NCBI RefSeq assembly: GCF_041260665.1
Contig: NZ_JBGCCT010000015.1
Location: forward strand, 186,001 to 250,000
DNA: 64,000 bases
Source: Catenulispora sp. GP43
GTDB taxonomy: Bacteria > Actinomycetota > Actinomycetes > Streptomycetales > Catenulisporaceae
Reading direction: 5' to 3'
The notes beneath the pieces were generated by a model that was not told the origin of the DNA, did not search any database, and saw nothing but the letters and a program-made list of their open reading frames with translations. A program made the position numbers and the translations under genes. Shown in pieces: positions 8,807 through 15,621 of the stretch (positions are counted from its first letter, which is position 1; every line of letters begins with the position of its first letter).

Positions 8807-8917
8807 CTAATCCACCGGCACGAAGATGTCCTCGCATGTCGGCAGCCGCCTCGAAAGACCCTGCTCGTAGTGGTACCTGAGGAAGGTGTCGACGGCCGTG
8901 CGATTGGCGTCCACATC
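8807..8917 (-). pseudogene. C-terminal gene remnant (decarboxylase/periplasmic-binding-fold type)
   Basis: The last 36 codons before a stop at 8807 look like genuine protein: DVDANRTAVDTFLRYHYEQ and then GLSRRLPTCEDIFVPVD. The pattern NR..l.tFlrY.yeQGL ... EdiFvP is familiar to me from the C-termini of 4,5-dihydroxyphthalate-decarboxylase-like or ABC substrate-binding-like proteins. That naming is from memory and uncertain. Upstream of codon 1 (above 8917) the frame turns into meaningless Arg/Pro-rich sequence, and at that point the TetR fragment on the other strand begins. The 5' part of the gene is gone. Confidence 0.5.
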
Positions 8918-9357
8918 TGGTCTTCGAACCGGTCCGGCGCCTGGCCGATGCCACGGCCGCGCCGACCGTCGCCGACCTGGTGGCAGCCTCGCTGGCGACG
9001 ATCGAGCAGGACACGGTGACCGACGCGGCGGGCCGGACCGTGCCGGTCGAGGAACTGCTGCGCTGCGTGGTCCAGACCTGGTCGGAAATCCTTCGCAGCG
9101 AAGAGGTCCGCGACGGCGCGACGGCGGGCTTCGAGGGCGTGCGCCGCAGCATCGCCGACGCGCTGCGGCGCGGTCAGGGTGCCGGCGCGATCCCCCCGGG
9201 CGCGGACCCGGACCTCGCGGCCCGCGCGGCGATGGGGCTGCTGCACGGACTGATGCTGCAACGGGTCGCCTTCGGCACCACCGATACCACCGGCCTGGCC
9301 GAAGGGATCCGGGCGGTTCTGGGCGGCGGTACGAAGCATGCGGCCGGACGGGCTTGA
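8914..9357 (+). pseudogene. TetR-family remnant: ligand-binding domain only
   Basis: From about 8914 the plus strand reads HLVFEPVRRLADATAAP ... TVADLVAASLATIEQDTV and on to a stop at 9357. This has the helices and spacing of a TetR C-terminal domain (FEGVRRSIADALRRG, PDLAARAAMGLLHGLMLQ). No helix-turn-helix is encoded upstream; the frame meets a stop at 8878 after unrelated sequence. An internal ATG at 8980 would give 125 residues without a DNA-binding domain. I read it as a truncated regulator whose 5' half was deleted. Confidence 0.6.
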
Positions 9358-9395
9358 GAAATACGAAGGCGCTGGCCCCGCCTGGTGGCCGCAAA

Positions 9396-9506
9396 CGACC
9401 GGGCCGCCTCAGCCCGCATCGCCCCGCAACTCCGCCGCGACCACACCAAGCGCTTCGTGCCCGGCGACCGGGCCGCCTCAGCCCGCATCGCCCCGCAACT
9501 CCGCCG
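9396..9506. repeat. 42-bp direct repeat, two exact copies, 69-bp period
   Basis: The 42 bases at 9396-9437 recur exactly at 9465-9506. On the reverse strand each copy encodes the last residues of the GntR protein (AELRGDAG) plus its stop, followed by AEAARS-like sequence. A weaker third match lies inside the gene near 9552. The 3' end of the GntR gene has been duplicated downstream in a 69-base unit. Confidence 0.8.
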
Positions 9507-9870
9507 TGATCGCCGCGAGCGCGTCGTGGTCGGCGATGCCCAGCCGCCGCGTGGTGGCCGCGAACGACCGGGCCGCCTCGGTCAGCAGGCGGCGGGTGTC
9601 GGCGGCGGTGCGGTCGTCGGGTTCGTGCGGGGCGCGGGGAGCGACCACCGTGCCGGTGCGCACCCGGCTGGCGACCAGGTTCGCGGCCTCCAGTTCGCGG
9701 TAGGCGCGCGCCACGGTGTTCACCGCGAGGCCCAGATCGCCGGCGAGTTGGCGGATCGGGGGCAGGCGGGTTCCCGGCGGCAGCGCGCCGGAGCCGATCA
9801 TCGCGGCCACCTGGGCGCGGATCTGCTCGTAGGGCGGGACCGGGCTGGTGTCGTCGAGTTCGACGATCAT
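9478..9870 (-). CDS. GntR family regulator, YtrA-like
   Basis: 130 residues, short as in the YtrA subfamily, which has a winged helix and almost no effector domain. DNA-binding part: PPYEQIRAQVAAMIGSG and LPPIRQLAGDLGLAVNTVARAY, residues about 10-75. The start ATG overlaps the stop of the upstream membrane-protein gene (ATGA), so the two are translationally coupled. YtrA-type repressors usually control the operon they belong to. An inverted repeat just before the membrane-protein gene is the likely operator. Partial copies of the gene's 3' end lie downstream. Confidence 0.9.
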   Translation of the reverse strand: MIVELDDTSPVPPYEQIRAQVAAMIGSGALPPGTRLPPIRQLAGDLGLAVNTVARAYRELEAANLVASRVRTGTVVAPRAPHEPDDRTAADTRRLLTEAARSFAATTRRLGIADHDALAAITAELRGDAG

Positions 9871-10700
9871 GCCGGTTCCGGAGCGGCCGACCCCGGCGAG
9901 GCGGTCTCGCGCGCGGGCCGGGGCCAGTAGGCCAGGATCCGTCCGGCGATCGGGAAGCCGATGGCGAGCAGCGCGCCGACGATGCCGGTCTGGTGATTGC
10001 GGCCCAGGACGCCGGCCGCGTCGAGCTGCGCGCCGATGCACGAGCCGACCAGCACCATCCCCGCTGCGGCCAGCACGTGCAGCGAGCGCGAGCGGATCGC
10101 GTCATCGGCGGCCATCCGGTCGGGCTCGGCCAGCGGCTGCGGGCGGCGCAGGACGTGGCGCTGCGCCGCCAGCGCGACCGCGCCGAGCGCCAGGCCGATC
10201 ACCGTGCACAGCGCCATGGCCCTGAGATTTCCGTCGGGGTTCGAGCGATGGCGGACGACGCACACCACGGCGGTGAGCACGCACACCGCCATCGTGCCGG
10301 GCACGGCCCAGCGTCCGGCCCACGGCAGGTAGTCGGCGGCCCGGCGCGACGCCAGCGAGGCCGACGCCCGCGGCCCGCGGTCCAGGTGCGCGACCCGGAG
10401 TTCGGCCACGGCGGCGCCGCCGAACCAGCCGGCCAGCGCCCACTGGAAGTCGACGAAGAAGGACCAGGTGACGACCGCCGAGCCCAGCACCCCCACGGCG
10501 AAACCGATCGCGCGCCACCTCCGGGTGGTCGCCCGGTAGGCGATGATCTGGTTCCCGTTGCCCGGGGTCACCCGCAGCGAGTGCAGGCGTGCGAACTCCT
10601 CGACGCGCCGGCGCGGCACCGCGCCGACCACGGCGTTCGCCGTCATCAGGAGCAGGAGGGCCGCGCACAGGCCGACGATTGCGATCAAGGACACTGACAT
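9867..10700 (-). CDS. Multi-pass membrane protein in a GntR operon
   Basis: 277 residues from ATG 10700; a TTG at 10709 is an alternative but touches the operator. The first segment (LIAIVGLCAALLLLMTANAVVG) is a membrane helix. More hydrophobic segments follow near residues 65-95, 130-150, 160-180, 215-240 and 245-262. I do not recognise a family. YtrA-type operons often pair the repressor with an ABC exporter or DUF1648-like membrane protein, so a role in envelope stress or export is possible but unproven. It is the first gene of the two-gene operon. Confidence 0.75.
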   Translation of the reverse strand: MSVSLIAIVGLCAALLLLMTANAVVGAVPRRRVEEFARLHSLRVTPGNGNQIIAYRATTRRWRAIGFAVGVLGSAVVTWSFFVDFQWALAGWFGGAAVAELRVAHLDRGPRASASLASRRAADYLPWAGRWAVPGTMAVCVLTAVVCVVRHRSNPDGNLRAMALCTVIGLALGAVALAAQRHVLRRPQPLAEPDRMAADDAIRSRSLHVLAAAGMVLVGSCIGAQLDAAGVLGRNHQTGIVGALLAIGFPIAGRILAYWPRPARETASPGSAAPEPA

Positions 10701-10707
10701 GGTGGTC

Positions 10708-10731
10708 AATGTAGCGAGACATTGCTACATT
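10708..10731. promoter_or_regulatory. Inverted-repeat operator of the GntR operon
   Basis: AATGTAGC at 10708-10715 is mirrored exactly by GCTACATT at 10724-10731, with an 8-base spacer. It lies 8 bases upstream of the membrane-protein start and ahead of the operon that encodes the YtrA-like repressor. On the other side, the gene at 10776 starts 45 bases away and could also be affected. Confidence 0.65.
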
Positions 10732-10775
10732 GTCCACGCCGAGAACGGCTCGGCCGGTTGTGTCAGGGGGCAGAC

Positions 10776-11360
10776 ATGAAACCAGGGGCGGTCCTGAAGC
10801 AGGGCACCGGCGTCAAGCAGTGGGTCGACGACGATGTGTGGCAGCAGCTCGACCCACACGCCGGCGGCCTGAGCCGACGCCAGCGCAGGCGCGCGGCGGC
10901 GGCAGCCACGGCCGCCGCCGTCGTCCTGGTGGCCGGTTTCGCGATCGACCGCTCCGGCCTGGTACGGGCGCAGATCACGTACGACCCCGACACGGGACTG
11001 CAGAGCTCGGCGACGGTGAACCCGAAGGTCTTCACACAGCAGGTCCCCGTGAAGAACAACGGCTGGACCACCGTCCGCGTGACCGGCATCGGGCATGACG
11101 GCCCGGGCCTGCGCCTGGTCGGCCCGACGGACACCGGGGAACTGAAGCAGGCCTCGGAGATGGGCGGCAGGCAGCCTCCGTTCGACCTGCGCCCGGGCCA
11201 GACGGCAATCATGGTCGTCGCCTATCGGGTCACCGACTGCGCGGCCGTCCCGGCCGGACCGCTCCTGATCCCCGTCCGCGTGGAACGACCCTGGGGGACG
11301 GAGACGATCAGCCTCTCGTCCGAGGTGCCGATGGACCAGGCGTGCCCTCCGCAGCACTGA
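10776..11360 (+). CDS. Membrane-anchored hypothetical protein
   Basis: 194 residues; start chosen at ATG 10776, with a CAGGGGGCAG ribosome site. About 38 polar residues come first, then RRQRRRAAAAATAAAVVLVAGFAI as a single helix with a positive cytoplasmic flank (about 40-65). The outer domain of about 125 residues contains VPVKNNGWTTVRVTGIG and a pair of Cys (DCAAVP, QACPP), typical of an Ig-like extracellular fold. I do not recognise the family. It is divergent from the GntR operon. Confidence 0.75.
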   Translation: MKPGAVLKQGTGVKQWVDDDVWQQLDPHAGGLSRRQRRRAAAAATAAAVVLVAGFAIDRSGLVRAQITYDPDTGLQSSATVNPKVFTQQVPVKNNGWTTVRVTGIGHDGPGLRLVGPTDTGELKQASEMGGRQPPFDLRPGQTAIMVVAYRVTDCAAVPAGPLLIPVRVERPWGTETISLSSEVPMDQACPPQH

Positions 11361-11480
11361 GCAGCCGCACGCGATACCGCGAAGGTCCACACCATCGACC
11401 ACGGCTCGTATGACGACACCGGCACGCGGGCACAACCATCAATCACGACCCGCCAGTCACGACACTGAAGACATCTCAAC

Positions 11481-11494
11481 TAGAACGCGTTACA
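11481..11494. promoter_or_regulatory. KstR-like box before the aldehyde dehydrogenase
   Basis: TAGAACGCGTTACA fits the pattern TnnAACnnGTTnnA known for the TetR-family regulator KstR of sterol catabolism. It ends 8 bases before the dehydrogenase ATG, a place where a repressor would block a leaderless promoter. The match is by eye to a remembered consensus, and other TetR proteins bind similar sites. Confidence 0.45.
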
Positions 11495-11502
11495 TTCCCG
11501 CC

Positions 11503-13056
11503 ATGAGCCTGCCGCCTTCGGTCACCTCTGAACTGCTCGCGAAGCTCACCGGCATGGTCGTGGCCACCAGCGGACGCGTCCACGCGGTGACCGAGGTCTA
11601 CACCGGCGACGAGGTCGTGGACCTGCCGCAGTCCGATCCCGCCGATGTCCGGACCGCCTATGCCGCAGCCCGAGCGGCGCAGGCGGTCTGGGCTTCCTGG
11701 CCGCTCAAGCGCCGGCTGGGGGTGATGAAGCGGTTCCACGCGCTGCTGCTGGAGCGCGGGCTGGTGGTCGCCGACCTGATGCAGGTCGAGACCGGCAAGG
11801 CGCGGCGGATGGCCTTCGAGGAGACCTGCGACGTGCTGATGGTGACCAGCCACTACATCAAGGCGGCGCCGCGCATCCTGAAGGAGCGCAAGCACGGCGG
11901 GGTGGTGCCGCTGGTCTCCACCTCGACCGAGGTCCGGATCCCCAAGGGGGTCGTCGGCCTGATCTCGCCGTGGAACTTCCCGTTCGCGACCAGCCTGTCC
12001 GACGCGATGCCCGCGCTGATCGCCGGGAACGGCGTGGTGCTGAAGCCGGACAACAAGTCCACCCTGAACGTCGCCTACGGCGTCGGCCTGCTCTACGAGG
12101 CCGGGATGCCCGCCGGCCTGGTGCAGATCGTCTGCGGTGCGGGCCCTGACATCGGCGCCGCGCTGATCGAGGGCGCCGACTACGTCATGTTCACCGGCTC
12201 GACCGCGACCGGCCGGGTGATCGGGGCGCAGGCCGGGCAGCAGCTGATCGGCTGCACGCTCGAACTCGGCGGCAAGAACCCGCTGATCGTCCTGGACGAC
12301 GCGAACCTCGACGAGGTGATCGCCGGCACCGTCACCGCCACGTTCCTGAACACCGGCCAGGCGTGCATGCACATCGAGCGCATCTACGTCTCGGAGCGGC
12401 GCAGGGAGGAGTTCACCAAGCGCTTCGTCGAAGCCGTGCAGGCGATCCGGGTCGCCGCCGCCTACGACTTCTCGCCGGACATGGGCTCGCTGGTCTCGGT
12501 CGCGCAGCGGGAGCGGGTGCAGGCGCACGTCGACGACGCGGTCGCGAAGGGCGCCACCGTCCTGACCGGCGGCAAGCCCCGCCCCGATCTGGGCCCGGCC
12601 TTCTTCGAGCCGACCGTGCTCACCGACGTCACCCCGGACATGGCCCTGGCCAAGGCCGAGACGTTCGGGCCGGTCACCGCGATCTACCCGTACGCCTCCG
12701 TCGAGGCGGCCGTGGCGATGGCCAACGACACCGAGTACGGCCTGAACGCCAGCGTCTGGGGCGGCGACCGCAAGGCCGCCGAGGCCGTCGGCCGCCGGAT
12801 CGAGGCCGGCAACATCAACGTCAACGACGGCCTGGCCGCCTCCTACGCCTCGAAGAAGAGCACCTCCGGCGGGTTCAAGGCCTCCGGGGTCGGCAGCCGC
12901 CACGGCGACGCCGGCATGCTGAAGTACACCGACGTGCAGAACGTCGCCGTGCTCAAGAAGCAGGTGCTGACGAACCCGCCGGACACCGACTGGACCAAGC
13001 AGGTCGAGAAGACCATCAAGGGCCTGCGATTCATGCGTAAGCTCGGCATCCGCTGA
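11503..13056 (+). CDS. Aldehyde dehydrogenase (succinic-semialdehyde dehydrogenase type)
   Basis: 517 residues from ATG 11503; an upstream frame to 11410 has no family similarity. NAD(P)-dependent oxidation of an aldehyde to its acid. Key elements: PWNFP at 156-160, the general base Glu254 in LELGGKNP, and the catalytic Cys288 in NTGQACMH. FTGSTATGRVIGAQAG is the nucleotide-binding loop. The C-terminal half resembles actinobacterial succinic-semialdehyde dehydrogenases of the GabD2 kind, including the basic C-terminal tail, but the substrate cannot be fixed from sequence. It is monocistronic, followed by a gene on the other strand. Confidence 0.92.
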   Translation: MSLPPSVTSELLAKLTGMVVATSGRVHAVTEVYTGDEVVDLPQSDPADVRTAYAAARAAQAVWASWPLKRRLGVMKRFHALLLERGLVVADLMQVETGKARRMAFEETCDVLMVTSHYIKAAPRILKERKHGGVVPLVSTSTEVRIPKGVVGLISPWNFPFATSLSDAMPALIAGNGVVLKPDNKSTLNVAYGVGLLYEAGMPAGLVQIVCGAGPDIGAALIEGADYVMFTGSTATGRVIGAQAGQQLIGCTLELGGKNPLIVLDDANLDEVIAGTVTATFLNTGQACMHIERIYVSERRREEFTKRFVEAVQAIRVAAAYDFSPDMGSLVSVAQRERVQAHVDDAVAKGATVLTGGKPRPDLGPAFFEPTVLTDVTPDMALAKAETFGPVTAIYPYASVEAAVAMANDTEYGLNASVWGGDRKAAEAVGRRIEAGNINVNDGLAASYASKKSTSGGFKASGVGSRHGDAGMLKYTDVQNVAVLKKQVLTNPPDTDWTKQVEKTIKGLRFMRKLGIR

Positions 13057-13083
13057 GCGGAGCGGTTACAGCCAAGGGAGCGG

Positions 13084-14058
13084 TCAGAGCCGAAGCAGCC
13101 GTCGGGCGTTGCCGAAGGCGACCTTCTCCTTGTCGGCAAAGGGAATCGCCGCTTGTTCGAGGGCTGCGACCGCCGCGCTCGTCGACTCGTAGGGGTAGTC
13201 GACGGCGAACAACACCGCGTCCGGGCCGAGGACGTCGACCAACGCCTTGACCGCGGCAGGGGCAAGGATGCCGCTGGTGGTGACCTGAACGTTCTCCCCG
13301 AAGTACGCCGAGGGCTCGCGGCGCAGCGGTGCGGGGACCGTCAGGGTCGCGTACCGGGAGTCGAACCGGGACAGCTGGAACGGCAGGAACTCACCGGCGT
13401 GTCCGAGGATCATCCGGGCCTCCGGATGCCGGTCGAACACCCCCGAGAGCACCACGCGCATCGCGTGCCCGCCGGTCTCGGCCTGCCAGCTCCACAGCGC
13501 CCCGTACATCTCCGGATGCCCCGCCAGGACGTGCCACGCGTCGGCCGGCGGCATCCCCGGGTGCAGATACAGCGGCACGCCGAGTTCGGCCAGCGCGGCC
13601 CACACCTGGTCGAAGGCCGGATCGTCGAGGTAGCGGCCCTGAACGTGGTCGTTGACCAGGGCGCCCCGAAGACCGAGTTCGCCGACGGCCCGTTGGAGCT
13701 CCCGCACCGCCGCATCAGGGTCCTGCAACGGTAGGGCGGCGAAGGCCGCGAACCGATCGGGGTGGTCACGGACGACATCGGCGAGGTAGTCGTTGACGAA
13801 CCCGGCGTTGGCGACCGCCCGGGCCGCGTTCTCGTCGGCCTCGATCCCCGGGACGGTGAGCGAGAGCACCTGCATGGCGATGCCGTTGGCGTCCATCTCC
13901 GGCAGGCGCCACCGGGTGACGTCGGGGAGCCGGGCCAGCATGTCCGCGACGAACTCGGGCTTGACGTTGCCCGGCAACGGGATCGGCGGACGGCGCTCGG
14001 CCAGCCCGGGGACCGCGATGGCCTCTTCGATGGCGATGTGACCGCGAAGCTCACTCAT
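13084..14058 (-). CDS. Amidohydrolase-2, dihydroxybenzoate/resorcylate decarboxylase type
   Basis: 324 residues. Metal-site residues fall where gamma-resorcylate and 2,3-dihydroxybenzoate decarboxylases have them: Glu11 or Glu12 in HIAIEEA, His166 in LYLHPG, His220 in ILGHAGE and Asp287 in FAVDYPYES. The third residue of the first motif is Ala (EEA) rather than His (EEH), as in 2,3-dihydroxybenzoate decarboxylases. It probably carries out nonoxidative decarboxylation or hydrolysis of an aromatic acid. Its ATG overlaps the stop of the upstream NAD(P)-binding gene, so they form a coupled operon under the tandem operators at 14716-14757. Confidence 0.85.
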   Translation of the reverse strand: MSELRGHIAIEEAIAVPGLAERRPPIPLPGNVKPEFVADMLARLPDVTRWRLPEMDANGIAMQVLSLTVPGIEADENAARAVANAGFVNDYLADVVRDHPDRFAAFAALPLQDPDAAVRELQRAVGELGLRGALVNDHVQGRYLDDPAFDQVWAALAELGVPLYLHPGMPPADAWHVLAGHPEMYGALWSWQAETGGHAMRVVLSGVFDRHPEARMILGHAGEFLPFQLSRFDSRYATLTVPAPLRREPSAYFGENVQVTTSGILAPAAVKALVDVLGPDAVLFAVDYPYESTSAAVAALEQAAIPFADKEKVAFGNARRLLRL

Positions 14059-14699
14059 GCCTTGCCCACCGCCACCACGATCTCGGCTCCGTGCCCGCCG
14101 AGCTGTGCTCCATGCCTGCCAGTCTCCGCCTCGTCGAGGAGGACAGCGGCGGCGGTGGCGCGGGAGATCCTCGGGATCATCAGGGGACGTGGATAGTCGG
14201 CGAGTCGGACGGCGCCGCGTCGCGGGCTGAGCGGACCGTTTCCGAGGTCCGGGGCGTGCACGACCGTGGCCCCGGCCCGCATGGCGATGGCGTCCGCCTC
14301 GGCCTTCTCAGCGAGTTCCGCGCCGACGAACATGCGCATCACCGTCTGGTAGAAGACGCCGCCCGCGCCGGTGGACCCGCCGGATCCCAGCGCGCCCAGC
14401 CACACCGTGCGCACGCCCGTCGCGGCCAGAGCCCGGGCCCCGGCGACCAGCACACCGGGTCCGTCGGCCTTCCTGATGCCGAGGGTGGACACGACCACGT
14501 CGAGATCGCCGAGGTCGGGAAACGTCCGCGGGTCCGTGACGTCCGCCCGCCGGACCTCGACCTTCTGGGCGGCCGGCGATGAGGCGGCGAACCGGTCCGG
14601 CTCGCGGACGAGGGCCACGACCTGGTGCCCCCGTCCGCCCGCCTGGTCGACCAGCAGGCGGCCGACCCTCCCGGAGGCGCCGAGCACTGCGATGCGCAT
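14055..14699 (-). CDS. NAD(P)-binding SDR-like oxidoreductase
   Basis: 214 residues. The dinucleotide-binding motif GASGRVG lies at residues 8-14, followed by REPDRF, VVSTLGIR and the late PDLGNGPLS segment. This matches small NAD(P)H-binding (NmrA/SDR-a5) proteins that reduce carbonyls or act as redox sensors. It is first in an operon with the amidohydrolase (ATGA overlap) and divergent from a TetR gene, the usual layout for a regulator and its targets. A pathway on aromatic compounds is an inference from the neighbour. Confidence 0.87.
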   Translation of the reverse strand: MRIAVLGASGRVGRLLVDQAGGRGHQVVALVREPDRFAASSPAAQKVEVRRADVTDPRTFPDLGDLDVVVSTLGIRKADGPGVLVAGARALAATGVRTVWLGALGSGGSTGAGGVFYQTVMRMFVGAELAEKAEADAIAMRAGATVVHAPDLGNGPLSPRRGAVRLADYPRPLMIPRISRATAAAVLLDEAETGRHGAQLGGHGAEIVVAVGKA

Positions 14700-14715
14700 G
14701 GATCCACTCCCTAAC

Positions 14716-14757
14716 TGAACAAGTGTTGGCTAAGTAAGTGAACAACTGTTGGTTAGC
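14716..14757. promoter_or_regulatory. Two tandem operators between the oxidoreductase operon and TetR
   Basis: TGAACAAGTGTTGGCTAAG at 14716 and TGAACAACTGTTGGTTAGC at 14739 are related direct copies, 23 bases apart. Each contains a short palindrome of the form AACA-NN-TGTT. They sit just upstream of the oxidoreductase start and about 95 bases before the TetR start. The TetR protein is the likely ligand. Confidence 0.65.
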
Positions 14758-14850
14758 GGCTGTCAACCGCGGCGGACCGGGCCCGACCCCGCCCGGCCTG
14801 TAGGCTGGACCGTCGTCGCGCACCGTTCACGCTGGCCGGAAAGGGTGGTA

Positions 14851-15510
14851 ATGAGCTCTGCCGGCCAGGAACCGGCCCGCCGCCGTAATCCGCGCGGCCA
14901 GGGGCAGGTACTCAGGGACCAGCTCATCGAGGCCGCGGCGCGGCTGCTGGCCACCCTGGACCAGCCCGAGACGATCACCCTGCGGCAGGTGGCCCGCGAG
15001 GTCGGCGTCGCTCCGGCCAGCATCTACAGCCACTTCCCGGATCTCAGTGCCCTGATCGAACACGTCCTGCGGCTGCGCTACGAGGAACTGGCGCGGGTCA
15101 TGGAGCAGGCCGCGGCATCGGCCGCCGACCCGCTCGCCGACCTCGTCGCCCGGTGCGCGGCGTATATACACTGGGGCGTCGACCAGCCCGGTCACTACCG
15201 GACCCTGCTCGGCGGGAGGATGCCGGCGGACCTGGTCCCCCGGACCGCGCACGGCGCCGGGGCCGAACTGCTCGACTCCGTCATCACGGCCCTGGCCGCC
15301 GTCAAGGGTTCCGACGGTCCGCGCTCCGACGACAAGAGCCAGTGGCAGGCCGGGCTCATGCTCTGGACGGCGATGCACGGCCTGATCAGCGTCTACAACG
15401 ACCACGGGGACATCCCCTGGCCCCCGCTCGACGAGCTGATCGCGGACCTGCTCAGCCTGCACACCGGGCGCCCCGCCGCCGAGATCGCGGCACTTCTGCC
15501 CGAGCGTTAG
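14851..15510 (+). CDS. TetR family regulator
   Basis: 219 residues from ATG 14851, preceded by GGAAAGGGTGG. The N-terminal helix-turn-helix is ITLRQVAREVGVAPASIYSHFPDLSAL, about residues 45-70. The C-terminal domain has the WHG-type layout (YIHWGVDQPGHYRTLLGG ... GLMLWTAMHGLISVY). It is divergent from the oxidoreductase/amidohydrolase operon with tandem operators between, so it is the probable local repressor. Fewer than 115 bases separate it from the following kinase gene. Confidence 0.9.
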   Translation: MSSAGQEPARRRNPRGQGQVLRDQLIEAAARLLATLDQPETITLRQVAREVGVAPASIYSHFPDLSALIEHVLRLRYEELARVMEQAAASAADPLADLVARCAAYIHWGVDQPGHYRTLLGGRMPADLVPRTAHGAGAELLDSVITALAAVKGSDGPRSDDKSQWQAGLMLWTAMHGLISVYNDHGDIPWPPLDELIADLLSLHTGRPAAEIAALLPER

Positions 15511-15621
15511 GACCTGTTCAAGGGCTCTGTCATGTGCACTAAGGTCGCTCCTGTCTGCCACGATCGTGACCGAGGAGACGGGCCTCCTCGGGGCGCGGGG
15601 CGTGAGGGGAGCAGGTCGGGC

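Noticed and set aside
9174-9488. 104-codon minus-strand frame downstream of the GntR gene
   Set aside because: It consists of duplicated GntR 3' sequence read out of context plus the antisense of the TetR remnant.
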